Positions 8,677 to 18,338 of a stretch of 64,000 nt of DNA are shown piece after piece. A program made the translations under genes and the position numbers. The stretch is from Phycisphaerae bacterium (GTDB taxonomy: Bacteria > Planctomycetota > Phycisphaerae > Phycisphaerales > UBA1924). Location: NCBI GenBank assembly GCA_030429705.1, contig JAUIES010000001.1, positions 124,001 to 188,000 on the forward strand, written 5' to 3'. Every line of letters begins with the position of its first letter. Positions within the stretch are counted from its first letter, which is position 1. The notes beneath the pieces were generated by a model. It was not told the origin of the DNA. It saw only the letters and a program-made list of their open reading frames with translations, and searched no databases.

Positions 8677-10410
8677 TTACCCCAGAAAACTCGCTATCTC
8701 GGCTGTTGCTTCAAAGGCATCGAGCAGACTGTTTTCGACTGCGGGAAGTGCCCAGTTGTCTTGATTGACAAAGTAGACCGATTCCCGGAACGGCCTCTTG
8801 AGGACTTCGGGCGCTCCGCTCGCGATAAAACCTACTGCAGAGACGGGGAGCGCGTGACCCCAACGCGCAAATCGGATTTCGCGGACGGCGGTTTCTGGCA
8901 GGCCCACAAGATCGAGTGACTCTCGGAGTTGGACAGCCATGCGTTCGCCGAATACTTCAATCGGATCCTTGAGCACCAGATCGAACCGCGCGGTGTCATA
9001 CGGCAGAGGCCAGTACATGGTGAGATAATGGGGCTTTCTCGGCAAACGGTTCGGTCGTGCGCTGGGTGCGTAACTGCCATCGAGGATATCGGTGTAGCGT
9101 CCGAACTGAGATGCTTCGCCCTCGGTCATGGGGAATGTTTCTGGGTTCCCCAGGAGGAAGATGTCGTAAAACTCGAGCGGGACCGGGCGATCGAGCACGA
9201 CATTGGCGATGAGATAGGACCGCGTATGCAGTGTCATGGCGCTGTATTTTTCAGGGTCTTCCTTCTGGATCCCATGAAGGACTTGCTTGCACACATGTTT
9301 TGGGCACGCCATGATGACGCGCTCGGCGAGGAGCGACTGAAACTTCCCATCGGGCGTGCGCCATGTCACCTGGGTCAAGCCATCGGGACGAACGCGCACA
9401 TCAACGACGCGGCAACCAGGGCGAAGGTGAGGTGCATGCGCCTTGTCAGTTTGATCGGTCGCAGCGATGTGCTTCCACATTGCGTCCGCCATCCACGCAT
9501 TGCCGCCGGGGAAGATCCAACGACCAAACTCTTCTGCTGCGAGAAAGTTCCACCCAGCAGCGGCGGAGATTTCTTCCCAACCGGCTGCGAATGATGAATA
9601 GCAATAGGCTTGAATTGCCGCTCGAAGTGAGGCAGGGATCGCAAGCCCGACTTCCTGTTCGATATGCTCGCGCAATGAAAGCAGATCGAGGTCGCGCATC
9701 CACGGCTCGGCGAAGGGAACATCTGGGTAGTCCTTTTCCGCCATGCGGATGACGAGTTGCCGATAGGCCTCATAGGCTGGGCGATTTTCTGGTCCCACAC
9801 CCAAGCCTGACCAGATATCTGGATTGAGTTTGCCATCGATTTCAACCGGTGCTGGCTCAACATCAGCGCGAACGACTTCGTGTAGCCCAAGTTCTCGGTA
9901 AAGCGTATCGAGTTGGCCGCCTTCATCCGGCGTGATGACATACGCGCTACCCAGCGCGTATGGCGCGTCTTCTATGACCCCACCCTGTGCGTTCCCGCCA
10001 AAATAATCGTGTAGTTCAAACACGATCGGGTTGTATTGCCTGAGCATGTAGGCACTGCCAAGTCCTGATATCCCCCCACCGACAATGACGACTCGCACGG
10101 TCTCAGTTGGCACCGGTGGTTCGCCGCCGGGAAACTTGTTTTCGGCGCTGTGAAATGGGATATTGAGCCCATCACTGAACGCATCACCTTCAAACCAGTT
10201 TTTGAACGGGAATCCCCCGATCATGCGTGGTGCGGGGTCGATCGCGCGAACGCTCAATGGACGCGAGGCCTTCAGCGGATTGGTCACATCAGACCAACGC
10301 GCCGGCCGCGAAGCCGACCAACCAAGCGCGGGTGAAGTCGCACCGAGGGCAAACAGTCCAAGGCCACCGCGCAGAATATCTCGGCGTGTTTGCACAAAAT
10401 CTCCAATCAT
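8677..10410 (-). CDS. Tat-exported FAD/NAD(P)-dependent amine-oxidase-type oxidoreductase
   Basis: 577 residues. The N-terminus has a twin-arginine motif RRDILRG followed by a hydrophobic segment, so the protein is probably exported folded. A dinucleotide-binding motif VIVGGGISGLGSAYML with a downstream acidic residue and GGNAQGG marks an FAD-dependent amine oxidase or phytoene desaturase-like fold. The substrate cannot be told. A GTG 15 bases inside (10395), with GGAG 5 bases before it, would give a shorter n-region and may be the true start. It stands alone between convergent and same-strand genes. Confidence 0.75.
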   Translation of the reverse strand: MIGDFVQTRRDILRGGLGLFALGATSPALGWSASRPARWSDVTNPLKASRPLSVRAIDPAPRMIGGFPFKNWFEGDAFSDGLNIPFHSAENKFPGGEPPVPTETVRVVIVGGGISGLGSAYMLRQYNPIVFELHDYFGGNAQGGVIEDAPYALGSAYVITPDEGGQLDTLYRELGLHEVVRADVEPAPVEIDGKLNPDIWSGLGVGPENRPAYEAYRQLVIRMAEKDYPDVPFAEPWMRDLDLLSLREHIEQEVGLAIPASLRAAIQAYCYSSFAAGWEEISAAAGWNFLAAEEFGRWIFPGGNAWMADAMWKHIAATDQTDKAHAPHLRPGCRVVDVRVRPDGLTQVTWRTPDGKFQSLLAERVIMACPKHVCKQVLHGIQKEDPEKYSAMTLHTRSYLIANVVLDRPVPLEFYDIFLLGNPETFPMTEGEASQFGRYTDILDGSYAPSARPNRLPRKPHYLTMYWPLPYDTARFDLVLKDPIEVFGERMAVQLRESLDLVGLPETAVREIRFARWGHALPVSAVGFIASGAPEVLKRPFRESVYFVNQDNWALPAVENSLLDAFEATAEIASFLG

Positions 10411-10540
10411 CTCTCTGACCGACGCACTGCCATTGTGTTGATTCTCGACGCTGCGTCAAGGGCTTGTGCGGGAATCAGGTCCAGTTGATTCTTCGATGGT
10501 GATTACAGACAAAGCGTGTCCATTGAATTGCATGCCTGAC

Positions 10541-11020
10541 TCAACGATGTCTTCGTTCCCAATTCAGCACATCACCTTCCGGAAGATCAGTCACGCCAAC
10601 GCTTCGCAACATCACGAGAACATGGGCTCGGTGGTGCATGCTGTGCGTGATGACATGTGCGATCGTGCCGCCGAACGATCGTGATCGCAACGGTGACTCA
10701 TGCGGATCAGTCCATGTCTCATCCCAGGCGTTGCGGCCTGCGACAGACTGACATATTTGATTCAGATCGAAAGCCGCCCGATCGAGCCTGTTACGGAGTT
10801 GTTCCATGGAATCACCGGCCGACGCTCTCACTGGCTTGGCGTGCATCAGATCTGACCAAGCTTCCATGTTTCGCACGATGTGGTCCAATTCTGCTCTGAT
10901 GGAGCCTTTGGAAAGGGGCATCGGCGTGTCGAGTTGGCCATCGGTCAAGGAGGACGCGATCGCAATCAACTCACCAGTTGTCGACGCATCGTGCCCTAAG
11001 AGGCGATCGAGGAGGTCCAT
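10541..11020 (-). CDS. DinB/YfiT-fold protein
   Basis: 159 residues from the ATG at 11020, preceded by AGGGA at a proper distance; a TTG at 11044 gives 8 extra residues. It is a four-helix DinB-like protein. The metal-binding histidines are visible in LDHIVRN (first His) and in the C-terminal THSMHHRAHVL (HxxxHRxH type), matching the three-His arrangement of the superfamily. Members bind divalent metal and are often thiol transferases or of unknown function. The role here is not known. Confidence 0.75.
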   Translation of the reverse strand: MDLLDRLLGHDASTTGELIAIASSLTDGQLDTPMPLSKGSIRAELDHIVRNMEAWSDLMHAKPVRASAGDSMEQLRNRLDRAAFDLNQICQSVAGRNAWDETWTDPHESPLRSRSFGGTIAHVITHSMHHRAHVLVMLRSVGVTDLPEGDVLNWERRHR

Positions 11021-11174
11021 GTCGCATCCCTGTTCGTAAGACAAGCCTGAGTCTGATTCTGTCTCACGAGCATATCATGGGCCATCGGTCTTCGAGCAGT
11101 TGTTGCACGCGGGATGTAACAACCGACTACGCTTGAAACCAGGATCATTCTCGATTCGTTGAACTGAGCCCGTC

Positions 11175-12155
11175 ATGCCCCATTCGACCGTCAATGCGAC
11201 CATCACTTGTACCGTCCCTTGCAATCTTTGTGAGTCGGACGATATCGAGGTCGTCCGCTCGAAAGACAGGCACGGTAAGCCGCTGCAGTCGGTCATCTGT
11301 CGTCGATGTGGGCTGGTGTGGAGCGATCCACGCCCATCGCCCGATGAGCTCCGTCGTTTTTATGAATCGGAGTATCGGGTTGACTACAAGGGGTCGTTTC
11401 AACCGAAGCCCAAGCACGCCTACCGGGCGGGTAAGGTGGCGCTTGATCGTTGTCGCAGACTAAAACCGCTACTCGCGGATAGTGCTCGTGTTTTGGATGT
11501 CGGTGCTGGAAGTGGTGAAGTCGTCTACATGCTCCGCGCGCTTGAGTATGACGCTTCTGGTTTCGAGCCAAACGAGGGCTATGCCCGATACGCTGCAGAA
11601 CAACTCGGCTTGCCGGTGAGCCAGGGGTTCTGGCAAGATGCCGATATTCAACCGGAATCGCAAGACATGGTCACCATGTTCCATGTGGTCGAGCATCTGG
11701 AAGACCCGCTTGAAGTCATGCAGCACGCTCGACAGTGGCTAAAACCAAACGGGCTGTTGCTCGTCGAAGTGCCCAATGTCGAAGCGGTGTGCCAACAGCC
11801 TCACTCACAGTTTCATACTGGTCACTTGTACCACTTCGGCCTGGCAACGATGGAAGCGATGCACCGTAAGGCCGGATATGAAGTTGTGGATCGTGGAACC
11901 TCGTCAGACGGCGGCAATATTGCAGTCGTCTCTCGCAAGGTCGAATCGAGCAGCATCAATACCGTCGAAATGCCAGAAAACTACAAGCGGGTTGCATCCA
12001 TAATTGCCCGCCACACAGCCATTCGGCATGCGCTCAGCCCCCACCCCTACACAAGACCTATTCGCAAACTGACGGCTCGGCTGGATGAGAAGCGAGGCCT
12101 CGCTGTAAATAGCGAGCCCAAAGCCATGCTCGATCAACTCATTCGTCAACTTTGA
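11175..12155 (+). CDS. Class I SAM-dependent methyltransferase with N-terminal zinc ribbon
   Basis: 326 residues. CNLC and CRRC pairs at about 16-19 and 39-42 form a zinc ribbon, followed by GLVWSDPRPSPDELxxFY, which is common in sugar or cell-surface methyltransferases. The SAM site is VLDVGAGSGEVVYML near 102, with an acidic residue at the end of the next strand (SGFEPN) and the MFHVVEHLEDP motif near 155. The pattern (zinc ribbon, VLDVGAGSG, HVxEHLxDP) is typical of Methyltransf_23-type enzymes in polysaccharide loci. The start is supported by the family start. Substrate unknown. Confidence 0.85.
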   Translation: MPHSTVNATITCTVPCNLCESDDIEVVRSKDRHGKPLQSVICRRCGLVWSDPRPSPDELRRFYESEYRVDYKGSFQPKPKHAYRAGKVALDRCRRLKPLLADSARVLDVGAGSGEVVYMLRALEYDASGFEPNEGYARYAAEQLGLPVSQGFWQDADIQPESQDMVTMFHVVEHLEDPLEVMQHARQWLKPNGLLLVEVPNVEAVCQQPHSQFHTGHLYHFGLATMEAMHRKAGYEVVDRGTSSDGGNIAVVSRKVESSSINTVEMPENYKRVASIIARHTAIRHALSPHPYTRPIRKLTARLDEKRGLAVNSEPKAMLDQLIRQL

Positions 12156-12200
12156 TACGATCTACCGATTGTGACGGGCTGGAACTACTGTTTGTTCGAG

Positions 12201-12590
12201 TTACATCAGACCGAGGTAAAGTTTCGCTTCGTCGCACATCCGGTCCTTTGACCAGCGCGGCTCCCAGACCATGTTGACTTCCACGCTTTCGACCGCGGGG
12301 ACACTCAACGCAGCACCACGGACCAACTCTGGGAGTGTGTGTGCTTCCGGACATGCGGGGCTGGTGAGTGTCATGTCAATCGTGACATAGACCAGTTGGT
12401 CGGCTGGTGCCGATTCGTCGAACTCAATGCGATAAATGAGGCCGAGATCATACAGATTGACCGGAATCTCAGGGTCATACACGCGTTTGATGGCATCGAT
12501 GATCCGGCCTCGCAGCGATTCGGGATCTGGTGTCTCGGATGGTTCGACGCGATCAGGCTGGCTACCGGAATCAAAAATCCGCATGCTCAT
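12201..12590 (-). CDS. sufT: SUF-associated iron-sulfur assembly factor SufT (MIP18/DUF59 family)
   Basis: 129 residues. RGRIIDAIKRVYDPEIPVNLYDLGLIY is the MIP18/DUF59 signature, and TSPACPEAHTLPE carries the conserved Cys used for cluster or target interaction. It ends with WEPRWSKDRMCDEAKLYLG, typical of SufT. SufT helps mature Fe-S proteins. It is the last gene of the suf operon and overlaps the sufE stop by 4 bases. Confidence 0.88.
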   Translation of the reverse strand: MSMRIFDSGSQPDRVEPSETPDPESLRGRIIDAIKRVYDPEIPVNLYDLGLIYRIEFDESAPADQLVYVTIDMTLTSPACPEAHTLPELVRGAALSVPAVESVEVNMVWEPRWSKDRMCDEAKLYLGLM

Positions 12591-13033
12591 GCGTCGCCCC
12601 CCACAGCCGTCTGGTGAGCGGCAAGATTGCGGACGCGCGCAATCATCGCCGCAAGCCCATTGCGACGCGTGCCGCTGAGATGGGCTTCGAGATCCAGTTT
12701 CCGAAAAATGGCTTCAGCGTCGACTGTGCGTGCTTCATTCGTCGTCCTTCCTGCATAGATCGCCATGACGATCGCGATCAGGCCCTGTACAATGTGAGCA
12801 TCGCTTGCAGCTCGGATCCAGATGCGATGGTCGTTCTGGTCGTCGAGCCCAAGACGAAGCCAGACCTGCGCCTGACAGCCGTGTACGCGTGCGTCTTCAG
12901 TTCGCTCGCTCAGAGGCAGGATTGGCACCGTCTTGCCGAGGTCGATCAAGTATTCAAACCTGTTCTCCCAGTCGTCCAGCACCTCAAAGGTTTCGATGAT
13001 TTCGTCGAGTGGTGGAACCCCTGTCATGTACAA
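12587..13033 (-). CDS. sufE: Cysteine desulfurase-associated sulfur acceptor SufE
   Basis: 148 residues. The segment RVHGCQAQVWL contains the active Cys53, which receives persulfide sulfur from SufS and passes it to SufBCD. LDDWENRFEYLIDLGK is also typical of SufE. It lies between sufS (3 bases away) and sufT (4-base overlap). An ATG two codons later (13027) is an equally possible start. Confidence 0.92.
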   Translation of the reverse strand: MYMTGVPPLDEIIETFEVLDDWENRFEYLIDLGKTVPILPLSERTEDARVHGCQAQVWLRLGLDDQNDHRIWIRAASDAHIVQGLIAIVMAIYAGRTTNEARTVDAEAIFRKLDLEAHLSGTRRNGLAAMIARVRNLAAHQTAVGGDA

Positions 13034-13036
13034 AGC

Positions 13037-14275
13037 CTAGCCGAGCAACAGTTGCCGGGCACGCGTTAGTGCGTGGATGAACACATCAACTTCTTCGCGT
13101 GTGTTGTAGATGGTGAACGAAGCGCGGGCTGCTGCGGAAATGCCGAGCCGATCCATGAGGGGCTGGGTGCAGTGGTGTCCTGTGCGGATCGCAACGCCGT
13201 AATGATCGAGCACCGGTGCAAGGTCGTAAGGGTGGATTCCGTCGATGTTGAATGTCAGGATGGGCACCTTGTTGGCCGATCGGCCGAACAGTTGAACGCC
13301 TTCGATCTGCAGGATACTCTCGGTCGCGATTTGGTTGAGGGCGGCCTCGTGCGCATGAATCGCGTCACGATCGAGGCTGGCGAGAAATCGAGCCGCTTCG
13401 GCCATGCCGATCGCGCCTGCGATGTTGGGTGTGCCCGCTTCAAACCGAGCCGGGGGGGCGGCATAGGTCGTCCCAGCAAACGAGACGGATTGGATCATTT
13501 CGCCACCGCCCTTGTATGGGGGAAGGGCTTCGAGGCGTTCGCGCTTGCCGAAAAGCGCACCGATACCCGTCGGGCCGTACATCTTGTGCCCGGAAAGTGC
13601 CAGAAAATCGCAGCCGATCTCTTGGACATCGATCGGGACATGGGCACCGGCCTGAGCAGCATCAACGATGCTGATCGCACCGGCGTTTGCGGCAAGGCGA
13701 CAGACGGCAGCAATGTCGTTGACCGTGCCAAGCGCGTTCGACACCCAGACGCAGGAGACGACTTTGGTCTGCGGGCCGACGAGGTCGGCAGCCGCCTGCA
13801 AATCAAGTTCACCGATGTCGGTCACAGGAATCACATCGATGTGCGCCCCAACTCGTTCGCAAGCCATCTGCCAGGGCACGATGTTCGAGTGGTGCTCCAT
13901 GTGGGTGAGCAGGACGCGATCGCCCTCAGCCAAGGTCGAAGCGCCGAGTGTCGAGGCGAGCAGATTCAAACTATCGGTCACACCGCTGGTAAAAATGATC
14001 TCTGCAGCGGCATCGGCGTTGACAAATGACGCGATCTGTGCTCGCGCGGCTTCATAGGCCTTGGTCGCTCGGGCACTCAGTTCGTGCAGACCCCTATGAA
14101 CATTGGCATTGCTTGATGTATAAAAATTGACAACCGCATCAATCACACACTGTGGCTTTTGCGTGGTGGCAGCGTTGTCAAGGTACACCAGCGGCTTGCC
14201 ATGGACTTGTTGATCAAGAGCAGGAAACTGACCACGAATCGACGCGATATCCAATGCTGTCGGTGTGCTGGGCAT
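13037..14275 (-). CDS. sufS: Cysteine desulfurase SufS
   Basis: 412-residue class V aminotransferase-fold PLP enzyme that removes sulfur from cysteine for Fe-S assembly. YLDNAATTQKP, HRGLHELS and SGVTDSLNL are conserved SufS segments. The PLP lysine is in LSGHKMYGPTGIG near 230, and the persulfide-forming Cys is in RTGHHCTQPLM near 369. Length and motifs fit group II (SufS) rather than IscS. Co-transcribed with sufD upstream and sufE downstream. Confidence 0.95.
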   Translation of the reverse strand: MPSTPTALDIASIRGQFPALDQQVHGKPLVYLDNAATTQKPQCVIDAVVNFYTSSNANVHRGLHELSARATKAYEAARAQIASFVNADAAAEIIFTSGVTDSLNLLASTLGASTLAEGDRVLLTHMEHHSNIVPWQMACERVGAHIDVIPVTDIGELDLQAAADLVGPQTKVVSCVWVSNALGTVNDIAAVCRLAANAGAISIVDAAQAGAHVPIDVQEIGCDFLALSGHKMYGPTGIGALFGKRERLEALPPYKGGGEMIQSVSFAGTTYAAPPARFEAGTPNIAGAIGMAEAARFLASLDRDAIHAHEAALNQIATESILQIEGVQLFGRSANKVPILTFNIDGIHPYDLAPVLDHYGVAIRTGHHCTQPLMDRLGISAAARASFTIYNTREEVDVFIHALTRARQLLLG

Positions 14276-14293
14276 GGCGCCTCCGCTTGGTGA

Positions 14294-15592
14294 TCACACT
14301 TCGATGCTCAGCCCTTCGGCTCGAGGGAGTTTGGCGATCATCTCGGCTGCCAGCAGCCGGCGAACCGGCGCAAGTTGCATGCGATCGAAACCCTCAGCGG
14401 CAAACGCATAGATCAGCATGGCGCGCGCGACTTCTTCACTCAGGCCGCGCGAGCGAAAGTAAAACACCGCTTCGTCATCGACGCGCCCGGTCGTCGCGCC
14501 GTGAGTGCACTTGACATCGTCCGCATAAATCTCAAGCTGCGGACGTGCGTTGACCCGTGCATCGTCAGAGAGCAGCATGTTGCGATTCGTCTGGATCGCG
14601 TCAGTGCCTTGCCCAGCTTTGTCGACAATAATTCGACCCGTGAACACGCCACGCGACTTGTCGTTCATGATGCCCTTGTAGTACTGACGGCTCTCGCAGT
14701 TCGGTGCAGCATGGCGCACACGCATCTGGTTATCGAGGTGTTGTTCGTTGTGAGCGACATAGAGGCCGTTGATGAGGCAGTGGGCTTTCTCACCGGCGAG
14801 CGTCGGGACGACATTGTTGCGCACAATCGCCCCCCCGAGAAGCACCGTGTGTGAATGAACAACGCTACGAGCACCCTGACGAATGAACAGCGTCGAGATG
14901 TTGTACCCGCGTTCACTCTCGCGTTCGAGCAAATAGTGCTCGACGAATGCGTCTTCGTCAGCAAAGACCTCGGTGACAGCATTGTTGAGATTCACAATCT
15001 CATCGCTGACTGCATTGTAGTGCTCGATCACCTGCACGCGTGCATTCTTCCCGGCCACGATGAGGTTGCGCGGATGAGCCGCGATTGGCGTGTCGCCCGA
15101 GGTTGCAAGTGAAAGCACATGGATCGGTCGATGGGCTGCGAATCCTTCCTGAACTTCGATATAGAGTCCCGAGCCAAACGACGCATCGTTGAGAGCGGTG
15201 AATCCATCAGTCAGCGTCGCACTTTGTGCGCCAAGTCGGTCAGCCACCCCAGTCCGAGACAATGCCTCTATCAATGGTTCGCAGACAACCCCCTCGCCGA
15301 GACCAGACAGGTCGCTCAGGTCGGCACGCAATTGACCATCAATGAACACCGCCAAAGCAGCATCGAGATCCGGAATCTGAAACGGATCGAGGTTGATGTC
15401 GTCTGAAGTCGGCCCATCGGCTGCCCACTCGATGCGCGTGATCGCATCAACATTCGTAAATCGCCAGCGTTCGTCGGCTGTCGATGGATAACCGATTTTG
15501 TCGAAGCGTGCACGAGCGCTCTCTCGCAACTCGCGCGCCCATTGCGGCTGTTCAGGCATTGCTTCAATCTCCACCGTGCTTTGCATTGTCAT
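14294..15592 (-). CDS. sufD: Fe-S cluster assembly protein SufD
   Basis: 432 residues. The C-terminal beta-helix core shows the SufB/SufD family pattern: KGIMNDKSRGVFTGRIIVD, QTNRNMLLSDDARVNARPQLEI and DDVKCTHGATTGRVDDEAVFYFRSRGL. The last of these contains the conserved Cys-x-His involved in cluster assembly. It forms the SufBC2D scaffold with its neighbours. The N-terminal start is uncertain by a few codons. Confidence 0.92.
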   Translation of the reverse strand: MTMQSTVEIEAMPEQPQWARELRESARARFDKIGYPSTADERWRFTNVDAITRIEWAADGPTSDDINLDPFQIPDLDAALAVFIDGQLRADLSDLSGLGEGVVCEPLIEALSRTGVADRLGAQSATLTDGFTALNDASFGSGLYIEVQEGFAAHRPIHVLSLATSGDTPIAAHPRNLIVAGKNARVQVIEHYNAVSDEIVNLNNAVTEVFADEDAFVEHYLLERESERGYNISTLFIRQGARSVVHSHTVLLGGAIVRNNVVPTLAGEKAHCLINGLYVAHNEQHLDNQMRVRHAAPNCESRQYYKGIMNDKSRGVFTGRIIVDKAGQGTDAIQTNRNMLLSDDARVNARPQLEIYADDVKCTHGATTGRVDDEAVFYFRSRGLSEEVARAMLIYAFAAEGFDRMQLAPVRRLLAAEMIAKLPRAEGLSIEV

Positions 15593-15606
15593 TCCACTGC
15601 TCCGGT

Positions 15607-16389
15607 TCAGACAGTTGCCGGTTCATTGACACCGAAAGGCGCATACCCGTTTTCTTCCAGCTCCATGGCGAGTTCTTTGCCGCCGCTCTTGACGATTCGA
15701 CCTTTGACCAGAACATGGACCTGATCAGGCACGATGTAGTCGAGGAGTCGCTGATAGTGCGTGATGAGTAAGAAAGCGCGGTGCCCGTCGCGCATGGAGT
15801 TCACACCCTCAGACACGATCTTCAGAGCATCGATATCGAGGCCGGAGTCGGATTCATCGAGAATGCCGAGGACGGAATCGAGGACAGCCATCTGAAATAT
15901 CTCGAAACGCTTTTTCTCGCCGCCGCTGAATCCTTCGTTGACATTGCGTTTGAGCATCTCGAATGGAACATAGATCTGGTCGGCCTTGGCGCGGAAGTGC
16001 TTGAGCAACGCGCCTGCGTTCAGTTCGTCCTTGCCTTCGAACACCCGCTTGGCGTTCACTGCCGCTTTGAGGAACTGCATGGCGCTCACGCCGGGAATCT
16101 CGACGGGATACTGAAAAGCGAGGAAGATCCCGGCGTTAGCCCGTTCATCAGGACCCAGGTCGTCAAGGTCTTCGCCATTGAACTCGATAGAGCCTTCGGT
16201 GATCTCGTAATCATCCTTGCCCGCAAGGACCTGAGCGAGTGTTGACTTGCCCGAGCCGTTAGGGCCCATGATCGAGTGGACTTCGCCGGGCATGATGGTC
16301 AAGTCGATGCCGCGCAAGATCTCGACTGCAGGATCATCTTCCAGGCGAACATGGAGATTGGAAATTTTGAGTAGTGGAGTTTGAGACAT
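15607..16389 (-). CDS. sufC: Fe-S cluster assembly ATPase SufC
   Basis: 260-residue ABC-type ATPase. Walker A is GPNGSGKSTLAQVLAG, the signature is NEGFSGGEKKRFEI, and the Walker B region is SVLGILDESDSGLDIDAL, where SufC proteins carry LDExDSGLD. It powers conformational change in SufBCD. The ATG at 16389 was taken; a GTG three codons upstream is possible. It lies 65 bases downstream of sufB. Confidence 0.95.
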   Translation of the reverse strand: MSQTPLLKISNLHVRLEDDPAVEILRGIDLTIMPGEVHSIMGPNGSGKSTLAQVLAGKDDYEITEGSIEFNGEDLDDLGPDERANAGIFLAFQYPVEIPGVSAMQFLKAAVNAKRVFEGKDELNAGALLKHFRAKADQIYVPFEMLKRNVNEGFSGGEKKRFEIFQMAVLDSVLGILDESDSGLDIDALKIVSEGVNSMRDGHRAFLLITHYQRLLDYIVPDQVHVLVKGRIVKSGGKELAMELEENGYAPFGVNEPATV

Positions 16390-16454
16390 GGTGTTCACTT
16401 TCTGTGCGAATCTGAATGCTCCCTCACGGTCGCACTCATTCGATGCTTGATTAA

Positions 16455-17945
16455 TTATCCGACTGATCCTTCGAGGCTCACCGCCAGCAACTTGTTCGCT
16501 TCAACCGCGAACTCCATGGGAAGTTCGCTGAAGACTTCCTTGCAGAATCCATTGACAAGCAGCGAGACAGCGTCCTCTTCGCTGATGCCGCGAGCGGTGC
16601 AGTAGAAGAGTTGATCTTCCGCAATTTTGGTCGTGCTGGCTTCGTGCTCAGCGGTCGCGGTCTGGTTGCGGATATCGACATAGGGGAAGGTGTGGGCTCC
16701 GCATTGATCGCCGATGAGGATGGAGTCGCACTGTGTGTAGTTGTGCGCGTTTTTCGCGCCCTTGTTCATCTGGATGAGACCGCGATAGGTGTTTTGACCT
16801 TGCCCTGCCGAGATGCCTTTGCTCACGACCGTGCTGGTCGTGTTCTTACCGATGTGGATCATCTTCGTACCCGTGTCAGCCTGCTGACGCAGGTTGGTCA
16901 ACGCGACCGAGTAGAACTCGCCCTTGCTGTCGTCACCTTGCAGAATCACAGACGGGTACTTCCAGGTGATCGCCGAGCCGGTTTCGACTTGGGTCCACGA
17001 GATACGGGCGCGATCGCCCTTGCAGATGCCGCGTTTCGTGACGAAGTTGTAGATGCCGCCTTTACCGTTCTCGTCGCCGGGATACCAGTTCTGGATGGTT
17101 GAATACTTGATCGTCGCATCTTTCATCGCCACCAGTTCGACAACGGCTGCGTGCAATTGATTCTCGTCACGCATCGGCGCGGTACAGCCTTCGAGGTAAC
17201 TGACATCCGCGCCCTCTTCGGCGATGATGAGCGTGCGCTCAAACTGGCCGGTGTTGCGCGCATTGATGCGGAAGTAGGTGCTCAACTCCATGGGGCATTT
17301 GACACCCTTGGGGACATACACGAATGACCCGTCGCTGAAGACCGCTGAGTTCAGCGTGGCGAAGTAATTGTCTGAATATGGCACGACCGAACCGAGGTAC
17401 TTCTGGACCAATTCGGGATGATCTCGCACGGCTTCTGAGATTGGACAGAAGATCACACCTGCTTCGGCAAGTTCCTTCTGGAAGGTCGTCTTGACCGACA
17501 CCGAATCGAAGACCGCGTCCACAGCGACGGGTCGGCGAGCATCGGCGGGCGACTCGGCTGCGCCCTCAATCCCGAGCAATGTCTTGGTTTCACTCAGCGG
17601 GATGCCAAGTTTTTCGTAAGTTTCGAGGAGTTTGGGATCGACCTCGTCGAGGCTTTTAGGTCCCGCTTTGGGGGCGGCGTAATAACTGATCGCCTGGTAA
17701 TCAATCGGCGGATAGCCATAGGGCAAGAAGACCCACTCAGGCTCGGTCATCGCCTGCCACTTGCGAAACGCCTTGAGACGCCATTCGAGAAGCCACGCGG
17801 GTTCGTTCTTTTTGGACGAGATAAAACGGACAGTGGATTCGTCGAGACCTGGAGGCGCGAAGTCCTGCTCGATATCGGTGACGAAGCCGAACTTGTACTC
17901 GCGGCGTTCATCTGAAATCCGTGCAACTTCTTCGGTCGTGGTCAT
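16455..17945 (-). CDS. sufB: Fe-S cluster assembly scaffold SufB
   Basis: 496 residues from the ATG at 17945, chosen because the family begins near [19 protein letters not shown]; an in-frame TTG or CTG-type start further out adds 18 poorly conserved residues. Hallmarks are [35 protein letters not shown] and [21 protein letters not shown]. SufB is the platform on which the nascent cluster is built. It is the first gene of sufBCDSE-sufT. No Rrf2-type regulator precedes it; a possible Fur-type site lies 51-69 bases upstream. Confidence 0.95.
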   Translation of the reverse strand: MTTTEEVARISDERREYKFGFVTDIEQDFAPPGLDESTVRFISSKKNEPAWLLEWRLKAFRKWQAMTEPEWVFLPYGYPPIDYQAISYYAAPKAGPKSLDEVDPKLLETYEKLGIPLSETKTLLGIEGAAESPADARRPVAVDAVFDSVSVKTTFQKELAEAGVIFCPISEAVRDHPELVQKYLGSVVPYSDNYFATLNSAVFSDGSFVYVPKGVKCPMELSTYFRINARNTGQFERTLIIAEEGADVSYLEGCTAPMRDENQLHAAVVELVAMKDATIKYSTIQNWYPGDENGKGGIYNFVTKRGICKGDRARISWTQVETGSAITWKYPSVILQGDDSKGEFYSVALTNLRQQADTGTKMIHIGKNTTSTVVSKGISAGQGQNTYRGLIQMNKGAKNAHNYTQCDSILIGDQCGAHTFPYVDIRNQTATAEHEASTTKIAEDQLFYCTARGISEEDAVSLLVNGFCKEVFSELPMEFAVEANKLLAVSLEGSVG

Positions 17946-18338
17946 CGACGATCTCTCATTCGGGCTCTGTGCGTATGTAGAAGCGATTTTCAACTGCAAT
18001 TGAGAATCAATCTAGTTTATACCTCTGACCGCATTGAATCTCGTATTTGTGCGTCGAATAGCAGACCCGGGGGAATGCCGGAGTCGCCACGATCGCATCG
18101 CAGCCTCGTTCACGGCCCCTGCATCGGTGTGGCGCCGAGTTTTCTTTGGTACACCGCAACCAGTGTGGTAGTCTGGAGCGAGCACGGACCGGTCCGATTT
18201 CCCGACAATTGGGCTTTTGGGGTCGTTTCTGAACCCCATCTGAGAGATTGACTGGTGTTGCGCAGAGACCAGACGGACGCGCCTGGATGGACTGGTGCGC
18301 ACGAGATCCCAGTTTCTGTCAATCAAGGAGCTCTTGAG
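17946..18338. other. Divergent intergenic region between sufB and a GC-dockerin gene
   Basis: 393 bases with no supportable gene. It holds the Fur-like block and -10-like element toward sufB, and AAGGAG (18325-18330) serving the gene that starts at 18339. A reading frame opens at 18255 in phase with that gene, but its first 28 codons do not look like a signal peptide. I see no repeat or RNA gene here. Confidence 0.5.
17996..18014 (-). promoter_or_regulatory. Possible Fur/Irr-type operator of the suf operon
   Basis: The 19-base block centred on TTGAGAATCAA is an imperfect palindrome. By my count it matches the classical Fur consensus at 13 of 19 positions. It sits 51-69 bases before the sufB ATG, just downstream of a TATAAA-like -10 element on the minus strand (plus positions about 18016-18021). 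Iron control of suf is common in bacteria; this particular site is an inference. Confidence 0.35.
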
